A stretch of DNA of 20,939 nt from an uncultured Eubacteriales bacterium (GTDB lineage: Bacteria > Bacillota > Clostridia > Oscillospirales > Oscillospiraceae). Positions 12,438 to 18,112 of this stretch are shown one piece after another. Made by a program: the position numbers and the translations under genes. The stretch spans positions 1 to 20,939 of the forward strand of contig ONTN01000028.1 in assembly GCA_900320765.1 (NCBI GenBank). Direction: 5' to 3'. The notes under the pieces were generated by a model. That model searched no databases, was not told where the DNA came from, and saw nothing but the letters and a program-made list of their open reading frames with translations. The first letter of the stretch is position 1. Every line of letters begins with the position of its first letter.

Positions 12438-15326
12438 ATGAAAAAAACGATAGCAATTATTCTCGCGCTGGTGCTAACGCTGTCGGCGGTAAGCTTCGCC
12501 GCCGCCGCGGAAGAGGAGATACAGGTGATCTTCGATGAGGACAATAAATATTCCGAGCTGATTATCCCGGAAAAGATCGACGGTAAGCCCGTAACTGAGA
12601 TTACGGCCGAAAACCTGATCGGCTGGACCCCGTACGATGAATATGCATCCTTCTGCGAAATGCTGACGAAAATAACGATCCCCAAGAGCGTGGCCGCCAT
12701 AGCAGATAACGCCTTTGACGTTTGCTCCGCGCTGAGGGAAATATCGGTGGATCCGAATAATAAAAACTATGCGTCGACAGACGGGGCTCTTTACACAAAA
12801 GATATGGCAAAGCTTATACGCGTTCCCGTGGGTAAGCAGGGAGAGCTTGCGATTCCGAACGGCGTAAAAACGATAAGGGCGGAGGCCTTCCTGGAATGCG
12901 CGGGGATCACCGGCGTTACCGTTCCGGACAGCGTGACCAGTATCGGCGACAACGCATTCGAGCGCTGCTCCGCGCTTGAGAGCATTACGATCCCGAAGGG
13001 AGTAACGAGCATAGGCGAAAGAGCCTTTTTCCTCTGCTATAAGCTTTCAAAAATAGAGGTGGACGCCGCGAACGAAAATTATGCTTCAATCGACGGGGCG
13101 CTTTTTACAAAGGATCTGGCGGAGCTAATCGTATGTCCCCCGCAGAATGAAGCCAGGCTGACCGTTCCGGAGGGCACGAAAACCATAAAGGAGATGGCGT
13201 TTTATAACTGCAGTAAGCTTGCGGGCGTCATACTTCCGGAGAGCCTGACTACGCTCGAGCGAGACGCGTTTTATAGCTGTAAAAGCCTTAAAAGCATAGA
13301 TATCGGAGCCAACGTCAGCGTGATCGGCGAAGACGCATTTGCTTTCTGCACGGGCCTTGCCGCAATAAACGTGGCGGAAGAGAATGAGAATTATTGCTCT
13401 ATCGACGGGCTGCTCTATTCTAAGAATAAACAGACGCTTATCCATTGCCCCTATATGAAGGAAGGGGAAGTGACCGTCGCGGAAGGCGTAACTTATATCA
13501 ATAATCTTGCTTACCGCAGTAAAATTACAAAAATAACGCTGCCCGACAGCATATCGCGGATCGGAGACCGCGCTTTTGCATCGTGCAAGGCGCTGAAGAG
13601 CATCAATATTCCCGAGAGCGTAACGAGCATCGGAGACGGGGCTTTTGAGGGCTGCGCAAAGCTTGCGGATATTGCTCTCCCCGAGAGCGTAACGAGCATC
13701 GGCGACGGAGCCTTTGAGAGCTGCGCTAAGCTTAAAAGCGTCAACCTACCGGACAGCTTGAAGTATATAGGCGACGAGGCCTTTATGGGCTGCATAAGCC
13801 TTAAGGGCGTAACAATCCCCAAGGGCGTAACATATATAGGCTACCGCACCTTCGCCTATTGTGACGGCCTTAAGAGCGTGACAATTCCCGAGGGCGTGAA
13901 GATAATCGCAGGCGGCGCGTTCTCTGGATGCGACAGCTTAACGAGCGTTAACATACCGGCAAGCGCGGAGGAGATCGACGACGAAGCCTTCGAGCGCTGC
14001 TACGGGCTCAGGGAGATAACCGTTTCCCCGGATAATGAGACTTACGCCTCGGTCGACGGAGTGGTCGTAACAAAGGATATGACCGAAATCGTTGCTTTCC
14101 CGAGTGGAAAGGCGGACGCCTTTACCATACCCGATGGAGTAAAGGATATAGGCTACCGGGTGTTCGAGAACGCAGTAAAGCTTTCGAGCATTACGATACC
14201 GGCGAGCCTCGAGGAGATAGACATATGGGATTTTGCAGAGTGCCGAAGTCTGCAGGAAATAAACGTCGATAAGAATAACGCAAATTACGCTTCTGTTGAT
14301 GGGGCGCTTTACTCAAAGGATAAAACCAGACTTATCCTGGTCCCGGGAGGAAAAGCCTCGCTCACCATCCCGAAAAGCGTTAAGACGATAGATGCTGAAG
14401 CGTTTTCGCCTTGCCGTAGCCTGCAGGAAATAAACGTCGATAAGAATAACGCAAACTACGCTTCTGTTGACGGAGTGCTCTTCTCGAAGGATATGAAGAA
14501 GCTCATTGCTTTCCCGTGCGCAAGGGGCGGAGCTTACGTCATTCCGGATGGAGTTACCGGTATAGCGTATCCCGCATTCCTGGCCGCGAGCGAGCTTACA
14601 AGCATCACGATCCCCGCGAGCGTAATAGATATAAGCAACGGATTTGAGGGCTTAGTCAAGCTTATGAATATTTATTATCTCGGCTCTGAAAAGCAGTGGA
14701 CGGCTACCATTATGGATCCGGATTATTGGAACTACTCATTGAGCAAGGTCGAGATTCACTTCGGCGAGCCTTCGGCCGACAGCCGCTTTACCGACGTTTC
14801 GAAGGATCACGAGGCGGCGGAGGCCATAAGCTACGCTGCCGACAAGGGCCTTCTCAGGGGCGTATCCGCCACAAGGTTCAACCCCGAAGGCACGCTCAAC
14901 AGAGCGATGATCACCACGATACTTGCAAGGCACAGCGGAGCCGATATTTCCGGAGGCGGCGGAAAATGGTACGAGAAGAGCATGGCGTGGGCCAAGTCCA
15001 AGGGGATAAGCGATGGGACCTCGCCCCTTGCAGAAGTGACCCGGCAGGAGCTTGCCGCAATGCTTTGGAGGTACTCGGAGTATGCTTCAAGGGGCTATGT
15101 AGAGGGGCCTGAGGTGCAGGTTGCACTGTCCGATTACCCGGATGGCGGCAGCGTCTCCTCCTGGGCGCGAGAGGCAATGAGGTGGGCGATGTCCCTCGGA
15201 ATACTCGAGCCGAAGGACGGACGCCTTGAGCCGAAAGGCAAGGTGACCCGCGCAGAGATGGCCGAGGTTCTGGTAGCGCTTCAGGATCATCTGGATTACA
15301 GGCGCTATAACACACCGGAGTGGTGA
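12438..15326 (+). CDS. BspA-type leucine-rich repeat surface protein with SLH domains
   Basis: The 962-aa protein has a Sec signal peptide (MKKTIAIILALVLTLSAVSF, cleavage near Ala24). About 30 leucine-rich repeats of the BspA/LRR_5 type follow, each about 23 residues, e.g. IPESVTSIGDGAFEGCAKL. They are interrupted by longer units of the form NNANYASVDGALYSKD...LI..P. The last ~170 residues hold three S-layer homology motifs (SRFTDVSKDHEAAEAISYAA, WYEKSMAWAKSKGISDG, SWAREAMRWAMSLGI) with TRAEM-type endings. SLH domains bind secondary cell-wall polymer; the LRR part of such proteins can bind host or matrix proteins in other species. Adhesin function is inference. The repeats at 13611-13748 and 14241-14482 suggest recent internal duplication. 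Ribosome binding site GGAGAGG. No partner gene adjacent; no clear promoter seen upstream. Confidence 0.93.
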   Translation: MKKTIAIILALVLTLSAVSFAAAAEEEIQVIFDEDNKYSELIIPEKIDGKPVTEITAENLIGWTPYDEYASFCEMLTKITIPKSVAAIADNAFDVCSALREISVDPNNKNYASTDGALYTKDMAKLIRVPVGKQGELAIPNGVKTIRAEAFLECAGITGVTVPDSVTSIGDNAFERCSALESITIPKGVTSIGERAFFLCYKLSKIEVDAANENYASIDGALFTKDLAELIVCPPQNEARLTVPEGTKTIKEMAFYNCSKLAGVILPESLTTLERDAFYSCKSLKSIDIGANVSVIGEDAFAFCTGLAAINVAEENENYCSIDGLLYSKNKQTLIHCPYMKEGEVTVAEGVTYINNLAYRSKITKITLPDSISRIGDRAFASCKALKSINIPESVTSIGDGAFEGCAKLADIALPESVTSIGDGAFESCAKLKSVNLPDSLKYIGDEAFMGCISLKGVTIPKGVTYIGYRTFAYCDGLKSVTIPEGVKIIAGGAFSGCDSLTSVNIPASAEEIDDEAFERCYGLREITVSPDNETYASVDGVVVTKDMTEIVAFPSGKADAFTIPDGVKDIGYRVFENAVKLSSITIPASLEEIDIWDFAECRSLQEINVDKNNANYASVDGALYSKDKTRLILVPGGKASLTIPKSVKTIDAEAFSPCRSLQEINVDKNNANYASVDGVLFSKDMKKLIAFPCARGGAYVIPDGVTGIAYPAFLAASELTSITIPASVIDISNGFEGLVKLMNIYYLGSEKQWTATIMDPDYWNYSLSKVEIHFGEPSADSRFTDVSKDHEAAEAISYAADKGLLRGVSATRFNPEGTLNRAMITTILARHSGADISGGGGKWYEKSMAWAKSKGISDGTSPLAEVTRQELAAMLWRYSEYASRGYVEGPEVQVALSDYPDGGSVSSWAREAMRWAMSLGILEPKDGRLEPKGKVTRAEMAEVLVALQDHLDYRRYNTPEW
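13611..13748 (+). repeat. Two adjacent near-identical 69-bp LRR units
   Basis: Units at 13611-13679 and 13680-13748 both begin CCCGAGAGCGTAACGAGCAT and encode IPESVTSIGDGAFEGCAKL and LPESVTSIGDGAFESCAKL. The offset is exactly 23 codons, one LRR unit. Confidence 0.85.
14241..14482 (+). repeat. Direct repeat inside the LRR gene, 171-bp offset
   Basis: A segment of about 70 bases starting at 14241 recurs at 14412, with an uninterrupted identical stretch of over 30 bases around GGAAATAAACGTCGATAAGA. The encoded CRSLQEINVDKNNANYASVD is identical in both. The offset is 57 codons, so the frame is kept. Confidence 0.88.
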
Positions 15327-15336
15327 TAACGAAAAG

Positions 15337-15363
15337 TCTGCCCGCATAGCGGGCGGATTTTTT
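15337..15363. terminator. Shared terminator between convergent genes
   Basis: A 9-bp stem (15337-15345 with 15349-15357, one G-U pair), loop ATA, then six T on the plus strand and a shorter T-run on the minus strand. It separates the LRR gene from the converging CBS gene, whose stop is at 15363. Confidence 0.85.
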
Positions 15364-15791
15364 CACAGCCTTTTGAGATTTGCCGAGATATCGGTGAGAG
15401 CCTTTGATGCCTCCATATCGCAGGCGGTGCGGCGGGCAAGGTCGCCGAGGGCGATCACGCCGACGAGGTGACCCTCGCTGACTACAGGAAGCCGCCTTAC
15501 CTGCGCCCGGCTCATAAGCTCGGATGCGCGGGAGATATCGTCCTCGGGCGCCGCCGTGACTACGCTGCGGCTCATAATATCGCGGACGGGCGTCTTTGCC
15601 GGGCTCTCCCCGTTCGCCACGCAGCGCAGAACGATGTCCCTGTCCGTGACGACGCCCCTCAGACTGCCGTCCGTCCCGCACACGGGCAGAGAGCCCACGT
15701 TGTGGCGGCTTAAAAGCCGGGCCGCGTGAAGCGCCGTCTCGTCCGGGGCGACGGTGACGGGCGAAGCTGACATTATATCTGAAACCTTCAT
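15363..15791 (-). CDS. Two-CBS-domain protein
   Basis: The 142-aa cytoplasmic protein is made of a tandem pair of CBS domains. The first (about 1-62) has MKVSDIMSASPVTVAPDETA, NVGSLPVCGTDGSLRGVVTDRDIVLR. The second (about 68-125) has VRDIMSRSVVTAAPEDD, VRRLPVVSEGHLVGVIALGDLA. Such pairs bind adenosine nucleotides and act as sensors; GVVTDRDI and the following hydrophobic positions fit a nucleotide site. There is no attached enzyme or transporter domain, so the target is unknown. It lies 57 bases after mntP on the same strand and is probably co-transcribed, and its ribosome binding site (GAGGAGG) lies inside a stable hairpin. A role in Mn2+ or energy-state response is inference from context only. 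Confidence 0.93.
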   Translation of the reverse strand: MKVSDIMSASPVTVAPDETALHAARLLSRHNVGSLPVCGTDGSLRGVVTDRDIVLRCVANGESPAKTPVRDIMSRSVVTAAPEDDISRASELMSRAQVRRLPVVSEGHLVGVIALGDLARRTACDMEASKALTDISANLKRL

Positions 15792-15799
15792 TAAAAATG

Positions 15800-15838
15800 C
15801 CTCCTCGGTCTTGATACCTTGAGTATTGACCGGGGAGG
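15800..15838 (-). promoter_or_regulatory. Hairpin covering the ribosome binding site of the CBS gene
   Basis: On the minus strand CCTCCCCGGTC pairs with GACCGAGGAGG (11 bp, one mismatch or G-U type pair). Inside, ATAC pairs with GTAT. The 3' arm contains the GAGGAGG ribosome binding site and is followed by CATTTTT and the ATG. It could block initiation or end mntP transcripts as a terminator. Confidence 0.6.
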
Positions 15839-15848
15839 AGAAAATTAT

Positions 15849-16400
15849 TCACATTATAAAGCTTTCGATAAGTATTTTTGCGCCGATGCCTATGAGGACG
15901 AGGCCGCCGACGAGCTCGGCGCTGTCCTGAAACCTTTCGCCGAGCTTGCCGCCCGCCGTTCCTCCGACGACGGAGAGGATAAAGGCGACCGCGCCGATAA
16001 CTGCGGAGGCGAGCCAGATGTTTATATCCATAAAGGCGAGGGTAACGCCGACTGCGAGAGCGTCGATGCTCGTCGCTATAGCGAGCATCAGAAGCGTTTT
16101 TGCCCCGAGCTCGGTAACGGCGGGCTCGCTGCCCTTTTTTATAGCCCCGATCACCATCCTTCCGCCGATGAAGGCGAGGAGGACGAAGGCGATGTACGGG
16201 CTGTATTTTACGACGTACCCGGCGACCGACGAGGCGAGGAGCCAGCCGATAACGGGCATAATAAACTGAAATGCGCCAAACCATATCCCCATTTTAACTG
16301 CATCGCGGAAGCGAAAGCCCTTTACGGTAAGCCCGGCCGAGGTCGAAACGGCGAAGGCGTCGAGAGCGAGAGAAACGGCGGTCAGGAGAATGTATCCCAT
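15849..16400 (-). CDS. mntP: Manganese efflux pump MntP
   Basis: The 183-aa protein is a six-helix membrane protein of the MntP (YebN) family, which exports Mn2+ to prevent toxicity. Helix 1 carries ALDAFAVS with Asp14 and helix 4 carries the matching ATSIDALAVG. These duplicated Asp-containing motifs line the family's metal path. KGFRFRDAVKMGIWFGAFQFIMPVIGW and YSPYIAFVLLAFIGGRMVIGA are also characteristic. Length is normal. It starts at ATG 16400 with AAGGAAG upstream, 42 bases from the divergent tadA. There is no room for a yybP-ykoY manganese riboswitch, so Mn control would have to be by another route. A two-CBS protein gene follows on the same strand. Confidence 0.95.
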   Translation of the reverse strand: MGYILLTAVSLALDAFAVSTSAGLTVKGFRFRDAVKMGIWFGAFQFIMPVIGWLLASSVAGYVVKYSPYIAFVLLAFIGGRMVIGAIKKGSEPAVTELGAKTLLMLAIATSIDALAVGVTLAFMDINIWLASAVIGAVAFILSVVGGTAGGKLGERFQDSAELVGGLVLIGIGAKILIESFIM

Positions 16401-16428
16401 TGAAGTCTTCCTTTTTTTCTGATATTAT
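16400..16428 (+). promoter_or_regulatory. Candidate promoter for tadA overlapping the mntP start
   Basis: TTGAAG (16400-16405), a 17-base spacer and TATTAT (16423-16428). The predicted start near 16435 leaves a leader of only about 8-14 bases. The -35 overlaps the mntP start codon on the other strand. Fit is good, but the short leader makes it uncertain. Confidence 0.42.
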
Positions 16429-16442
16429 GGTGAGGGGCGGTG

Positions 16443-16889
16443 ATGGATATGGATCACGAATATTATATGCGCGAGGCTCTCGCCTCAGCACGAGAGGCGG
16501 CTTTAGAGGGCGAGACCCCGGTCGGCGCCGTTATCGTGAAGGACGGAGAGATAATCGGCCGCGGGCGCAACGCGACGGAAAAACGCGACGCCACCTGCCA
16601 CGCCGAGGCCGAGGCGATACGCGACGCCGCGAAAAACACCGGCGACTGGCGGCTCGACGGGGCGAGCATCTATGTTACGATGGAGCCCTGCCCGATGTGC
16701 GCCGGGGCGATAATGAACTCGAGGATTTCGAGGGTATATTTCGGGGCAAGGGATAAAAATATGGGCTCCTGCGGGAGCGTAATAAACCTCTTTATGGAAA
16801 ACTACGGCAGAAAAGCCGAGATAACGGGCGGGGTGCTTGAAAACGACTGCGCCGCCGTCCTCTCGGATTTTTTCAAAAACGTGAGATAG
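16443..16889 (+). CDS. tadA: tRNA-specific adenosine deaminase TadA
   Basis: The 148-aa protein converts adenosine 34 to inosine in the anticodon wobble position, chiefly of tRNA-Arg(ACG). Zinc-ligand and catalytic motifs are CHAEAEAI with His53 and the proton-shuttling Glu55, and PCPMCAGAI with Cys83 and Cys86. GDWRLDGASIYVTMEPC, MNSRISRVYFGARD and GSVINLF are also typical of TadA rather than of cytidine deaminases. I chose ATG 16443; an in-frame GTG at 16440 and an ATG at 16449 are alternatives, all within GGGGCGG range. In Bacillus tadA lies upstream of the SRP RNA and dnaX; here it is about 11 kb away. A terminator follows four bases after the stop. Confidence 0.95.
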   Translation: MDMDHEYYMREALASAREAALEGETPVGAVIVKDGEIIGRGRNATEKRDATCHAEAEAIRDAAKNTGDWRLDGASIYVTMEPCPMCAGAIMNSRISRVYFGARDKNMGSCGSVINLFMENYGRKAEITGGVLENDCAAVLSDFFKNVR

Positions 16890-16892
16890 CAT

Positions 16893-16923
16893 TCGGGCGG
16901 GAATTTCCCGCCCGATGATTTTT
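16893..16923 (+). terminator. Terminator after tadA
   Basis: A near-perfect palindrome TCGGGCGGGAA-T-TTCCCGCCCGA (16893-16915), followed by TGATTTTTA on the plus strand. It also lies just after the stop of the converging phosphoribosyltransferase gene, but lacks a T-run in that direction. Confidence 0.85.
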
Positions 16924-17482
16924 ATTCGATTGGCTGACCCTCGGCGTTGAAGAGCGGTATTGATCCGAGGACGATGATATCGTCTCTCTGAGCGGCGTCC
17001 GCCTCTGCGAGAACTGCCATCTTTCCGGCGACGATGCCGCCCGCCTTCTCAACGAGGGCCTCCATAGCCTTGAGCGAGCCGCCCGTGGAGATGACGTCGT
17101 CAACGATCAGTATGCGCTTGCCGCGCATGAGCTCAGCGTCGTCGGAGCCGAGGTAGAGCCTCTGCTGGGAGAGGGTGGTGATGGACTTGTCGTCAACGCT
17201 GATGGGGTCGGGCATATACACCTTGGGGCCCTTGCGCGCGATAAAGTACTTCTCGGCGCCGGACTGGCGGGCCATCTCGTGAATGAGGGGTATGCTCTTC
17301 GCCTCGGCGGTGAGGAGGTAGTCGTAGTCGAGCTCCTTCGCCTTCTCAAGGAGGGCGGCGGCGCAGTTTACGGTGAGAGGCGCGTCGCCGAACATTATGA
17401 AAGCGGCGATCATAAGCTTATCGTTCAATGGGCAGAGGGGCAGACGGCGGGTAAGCCCCGCGACTTTTATTTCATGATACAT
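16922..17482 (-). CDS. Adenine-phosphoribosyltransferase-like PRTase
   Basis: The 186-aa cytoplasmic protein is a type I phosphoribosyltransferase, which joins a base to PRPP in purine salvage. The PRPP-binding motif ILIVDDVISTGGS is at 124-136. Before it are DYLLTAEAKSIPLIHEMAR and YFIARKGPKVYMPDPI, which fit the adenine/xanthine PRTase group; the N-terminus has PLNDKLMIAAFIMFGDAPL. The exact base cannot be decided: similarity is to Apt-like proteins, but a xanthine or regulatory PRTase is possible. I chose ATG 17482, preceded by GAGGTGAT; an upstream in-frame GTG at 17491 overlaps that site. It is a monocistronic unit with a perfect consensus promoter, and no purine riboswitch fits in the roughly 25-base leader. 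Confidence 0.85.
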   Translation of the reverse strand: MYHEIKVAGLTRRLPLCPLNDKLMIAAFIMFGDAPLTVNCAAALLEKAKELDYDYLLTAEAKSIPLIHEMARQSGAEKYFIARKGPKVYMPDPISVDDKSITTLSQQRLYLGSDDAELMRGKRILIVDDVISTGGSLKAMEALVEKAGGIVAGKMAVLAEADAAQRDDIIVLGSIPLFNAEGQPIE

Positions 17483-17513
17483 AAATATCACCTCGGTTTA
17501 TTTTTCCAATCGC

Positions 17514-17542
17514 ATTATACAATTATAATAATCCGTTGTCAA
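17514..17542 (-). promoter_or_regulatory. Perfect consensus sigma-A promoter
   Basis: On the minus strand TTGACA (17537-17542), a 17-base spacer and TATAAT (17514-17519): an exact match to consensus, which is rare. It drives the phosphoribosyltransferase gene, about 31 bases upstream of its start. Confidence 0.93.
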
Positions 17543-17565
17543 TTTGATTTTGCCCCGCGCCCTGG

Positions 17566-17714
17566 GGCTTCCCCTTGATGGGAAGCTGTCGCCGCAAGGC
17601 GACTGATGAGGTGTCCGCCGCGAAGCGGCGGTTTATTTAAATAACTGCGCATATACGCCTACACCTCATCCGTCTCGGCTTCGCCGAGCCACCTTCCCCT
17701 CAAGGGGAAGGCTT
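17566..17714. repeat. Repeat family 2, serial-hairpin element, permuted order
   Basis: Five hairpins in a row: GCTTCCC/GGGAAGC, GTCGCC/GGCGAC, CCGCCGC/GCGGCGG, CTCGGC/GCCGAG and CCTTCCCC/GGGGAAGG. The left arm (17566-17611) ends in GATGAGG; the right arm (17664-17714) starts with CCTCATC. A 52-base centre lies between. Each arm matches an arm of 5934-6061, but the order is permuted. It lies in the gene-free gap 17483-17780, between two promoters. Confidence 0.85.
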
Positions 17715-17727
17715 AAACCCAAAGGGC

Positions 17728-17756
17728 TTGTAAACCCGGGGCACATCTGCTACAAT
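17728..17756 (+). promoter_or_regulatory. Sigma-A promoter for the DUF1858-like gene
   Basis: TTGTAA (17728-17733), a 17-base spacer and TACAAT (17751-17756). The leader is about 20 bases. It begins only 14 bases after repeat family 2 ends. Confidence 0.75.
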
Positions 17757-17780
17757 GGCGAAAAAGGAGGCGGAAACGAA

Positions 17781-18011
17781 ATGTCAGAATTCAACGTTAC
17801 CGGCGAAACGAAGCTCAGCGATATCGAAAAGGCTTATCCCTGGCTCAAGGAGGAGCTTAAAAACCTCGACCATCGATTCAAGACGATAGACTCTCCCCTC
17901 GGCAAGTTCCTGATAAAGTCCAATACCGTCGCCTCGGCCGCTCAAAAGGTCGGGGTCAGCGAGGAGCTTATCATAGAAAAGCTGAGGGAAATGGTCGAAA
18001 AACACGGCTGA
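17781..18011 (+). CDS. Small DUF1858-like protein
   Basis: The 76-aa protein reads MSEFNVTGETKLSDIEKAYP, then WLKEELKNLDHRFKTIDSPL, GKFLIKSNTVASAAQKVGVS and a final EELIIEKLREMVEKHG. The order of a short strand, the phrase 'I...YP.LKEEL...D.RF', a TVASAA helix and a terminal helix fits DUF1858, a small domain often fused to redox or hemerythrin-type proteins. Unlike many DUF1858 domains it has no cysteine, so a redox role is not supported. Its function is unknown. Ribosome binding site GGAGG at 17766-17770, ten bases from the ATG, slightly long. It is a single-gene unit; the next gene has a 100-base leader. Confidence 0.8.
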   Translation: MSEFNVTGETKLSDIEKAYPWLKEELKNLDHRFKTIDSPLGKFLIKSNTVASAAQKVGVSEELIIEKLREMVEKHG

Positions 18012-18112
18012 AAAAAGTTTTCCTCGTTTTAGGTTTCTTTAAGCTTTGCGGGTTATCATAAGCTTACAAAGAGGGAAACATTCCCTTTAAGAAACTGTAA
18101 GGAGGAATCACA

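Noticed and set aside
14911..16284. 457-codon minus-strand ORF
   Set aside because: Arg-rich composition; it runs antisense to the SLH region and out of frame through the CBS and mntP genes, both certain. A GC-driven shadow frame.
16400..16440. yybP-ykoY manganese riboswitch upstream of mntP
   Set aside because: Only about 40 bases separate mntP from tadA, and none of the expected conserved elements is seen.
17483..17520. Purine riboswitch upstream of the phosphoribosyltransferase
   Set aside because: The leader from the consensus promoter is about 25 bases, far too short for the aptamer.
18012..18112. Promoter and leader structure ahead of the beta-helix protein gene
   Set aside because: TATCAT near 18054 has no matching -35, and the GGGAA/TTCCC hairpin near 18072-18090 is too short to call.
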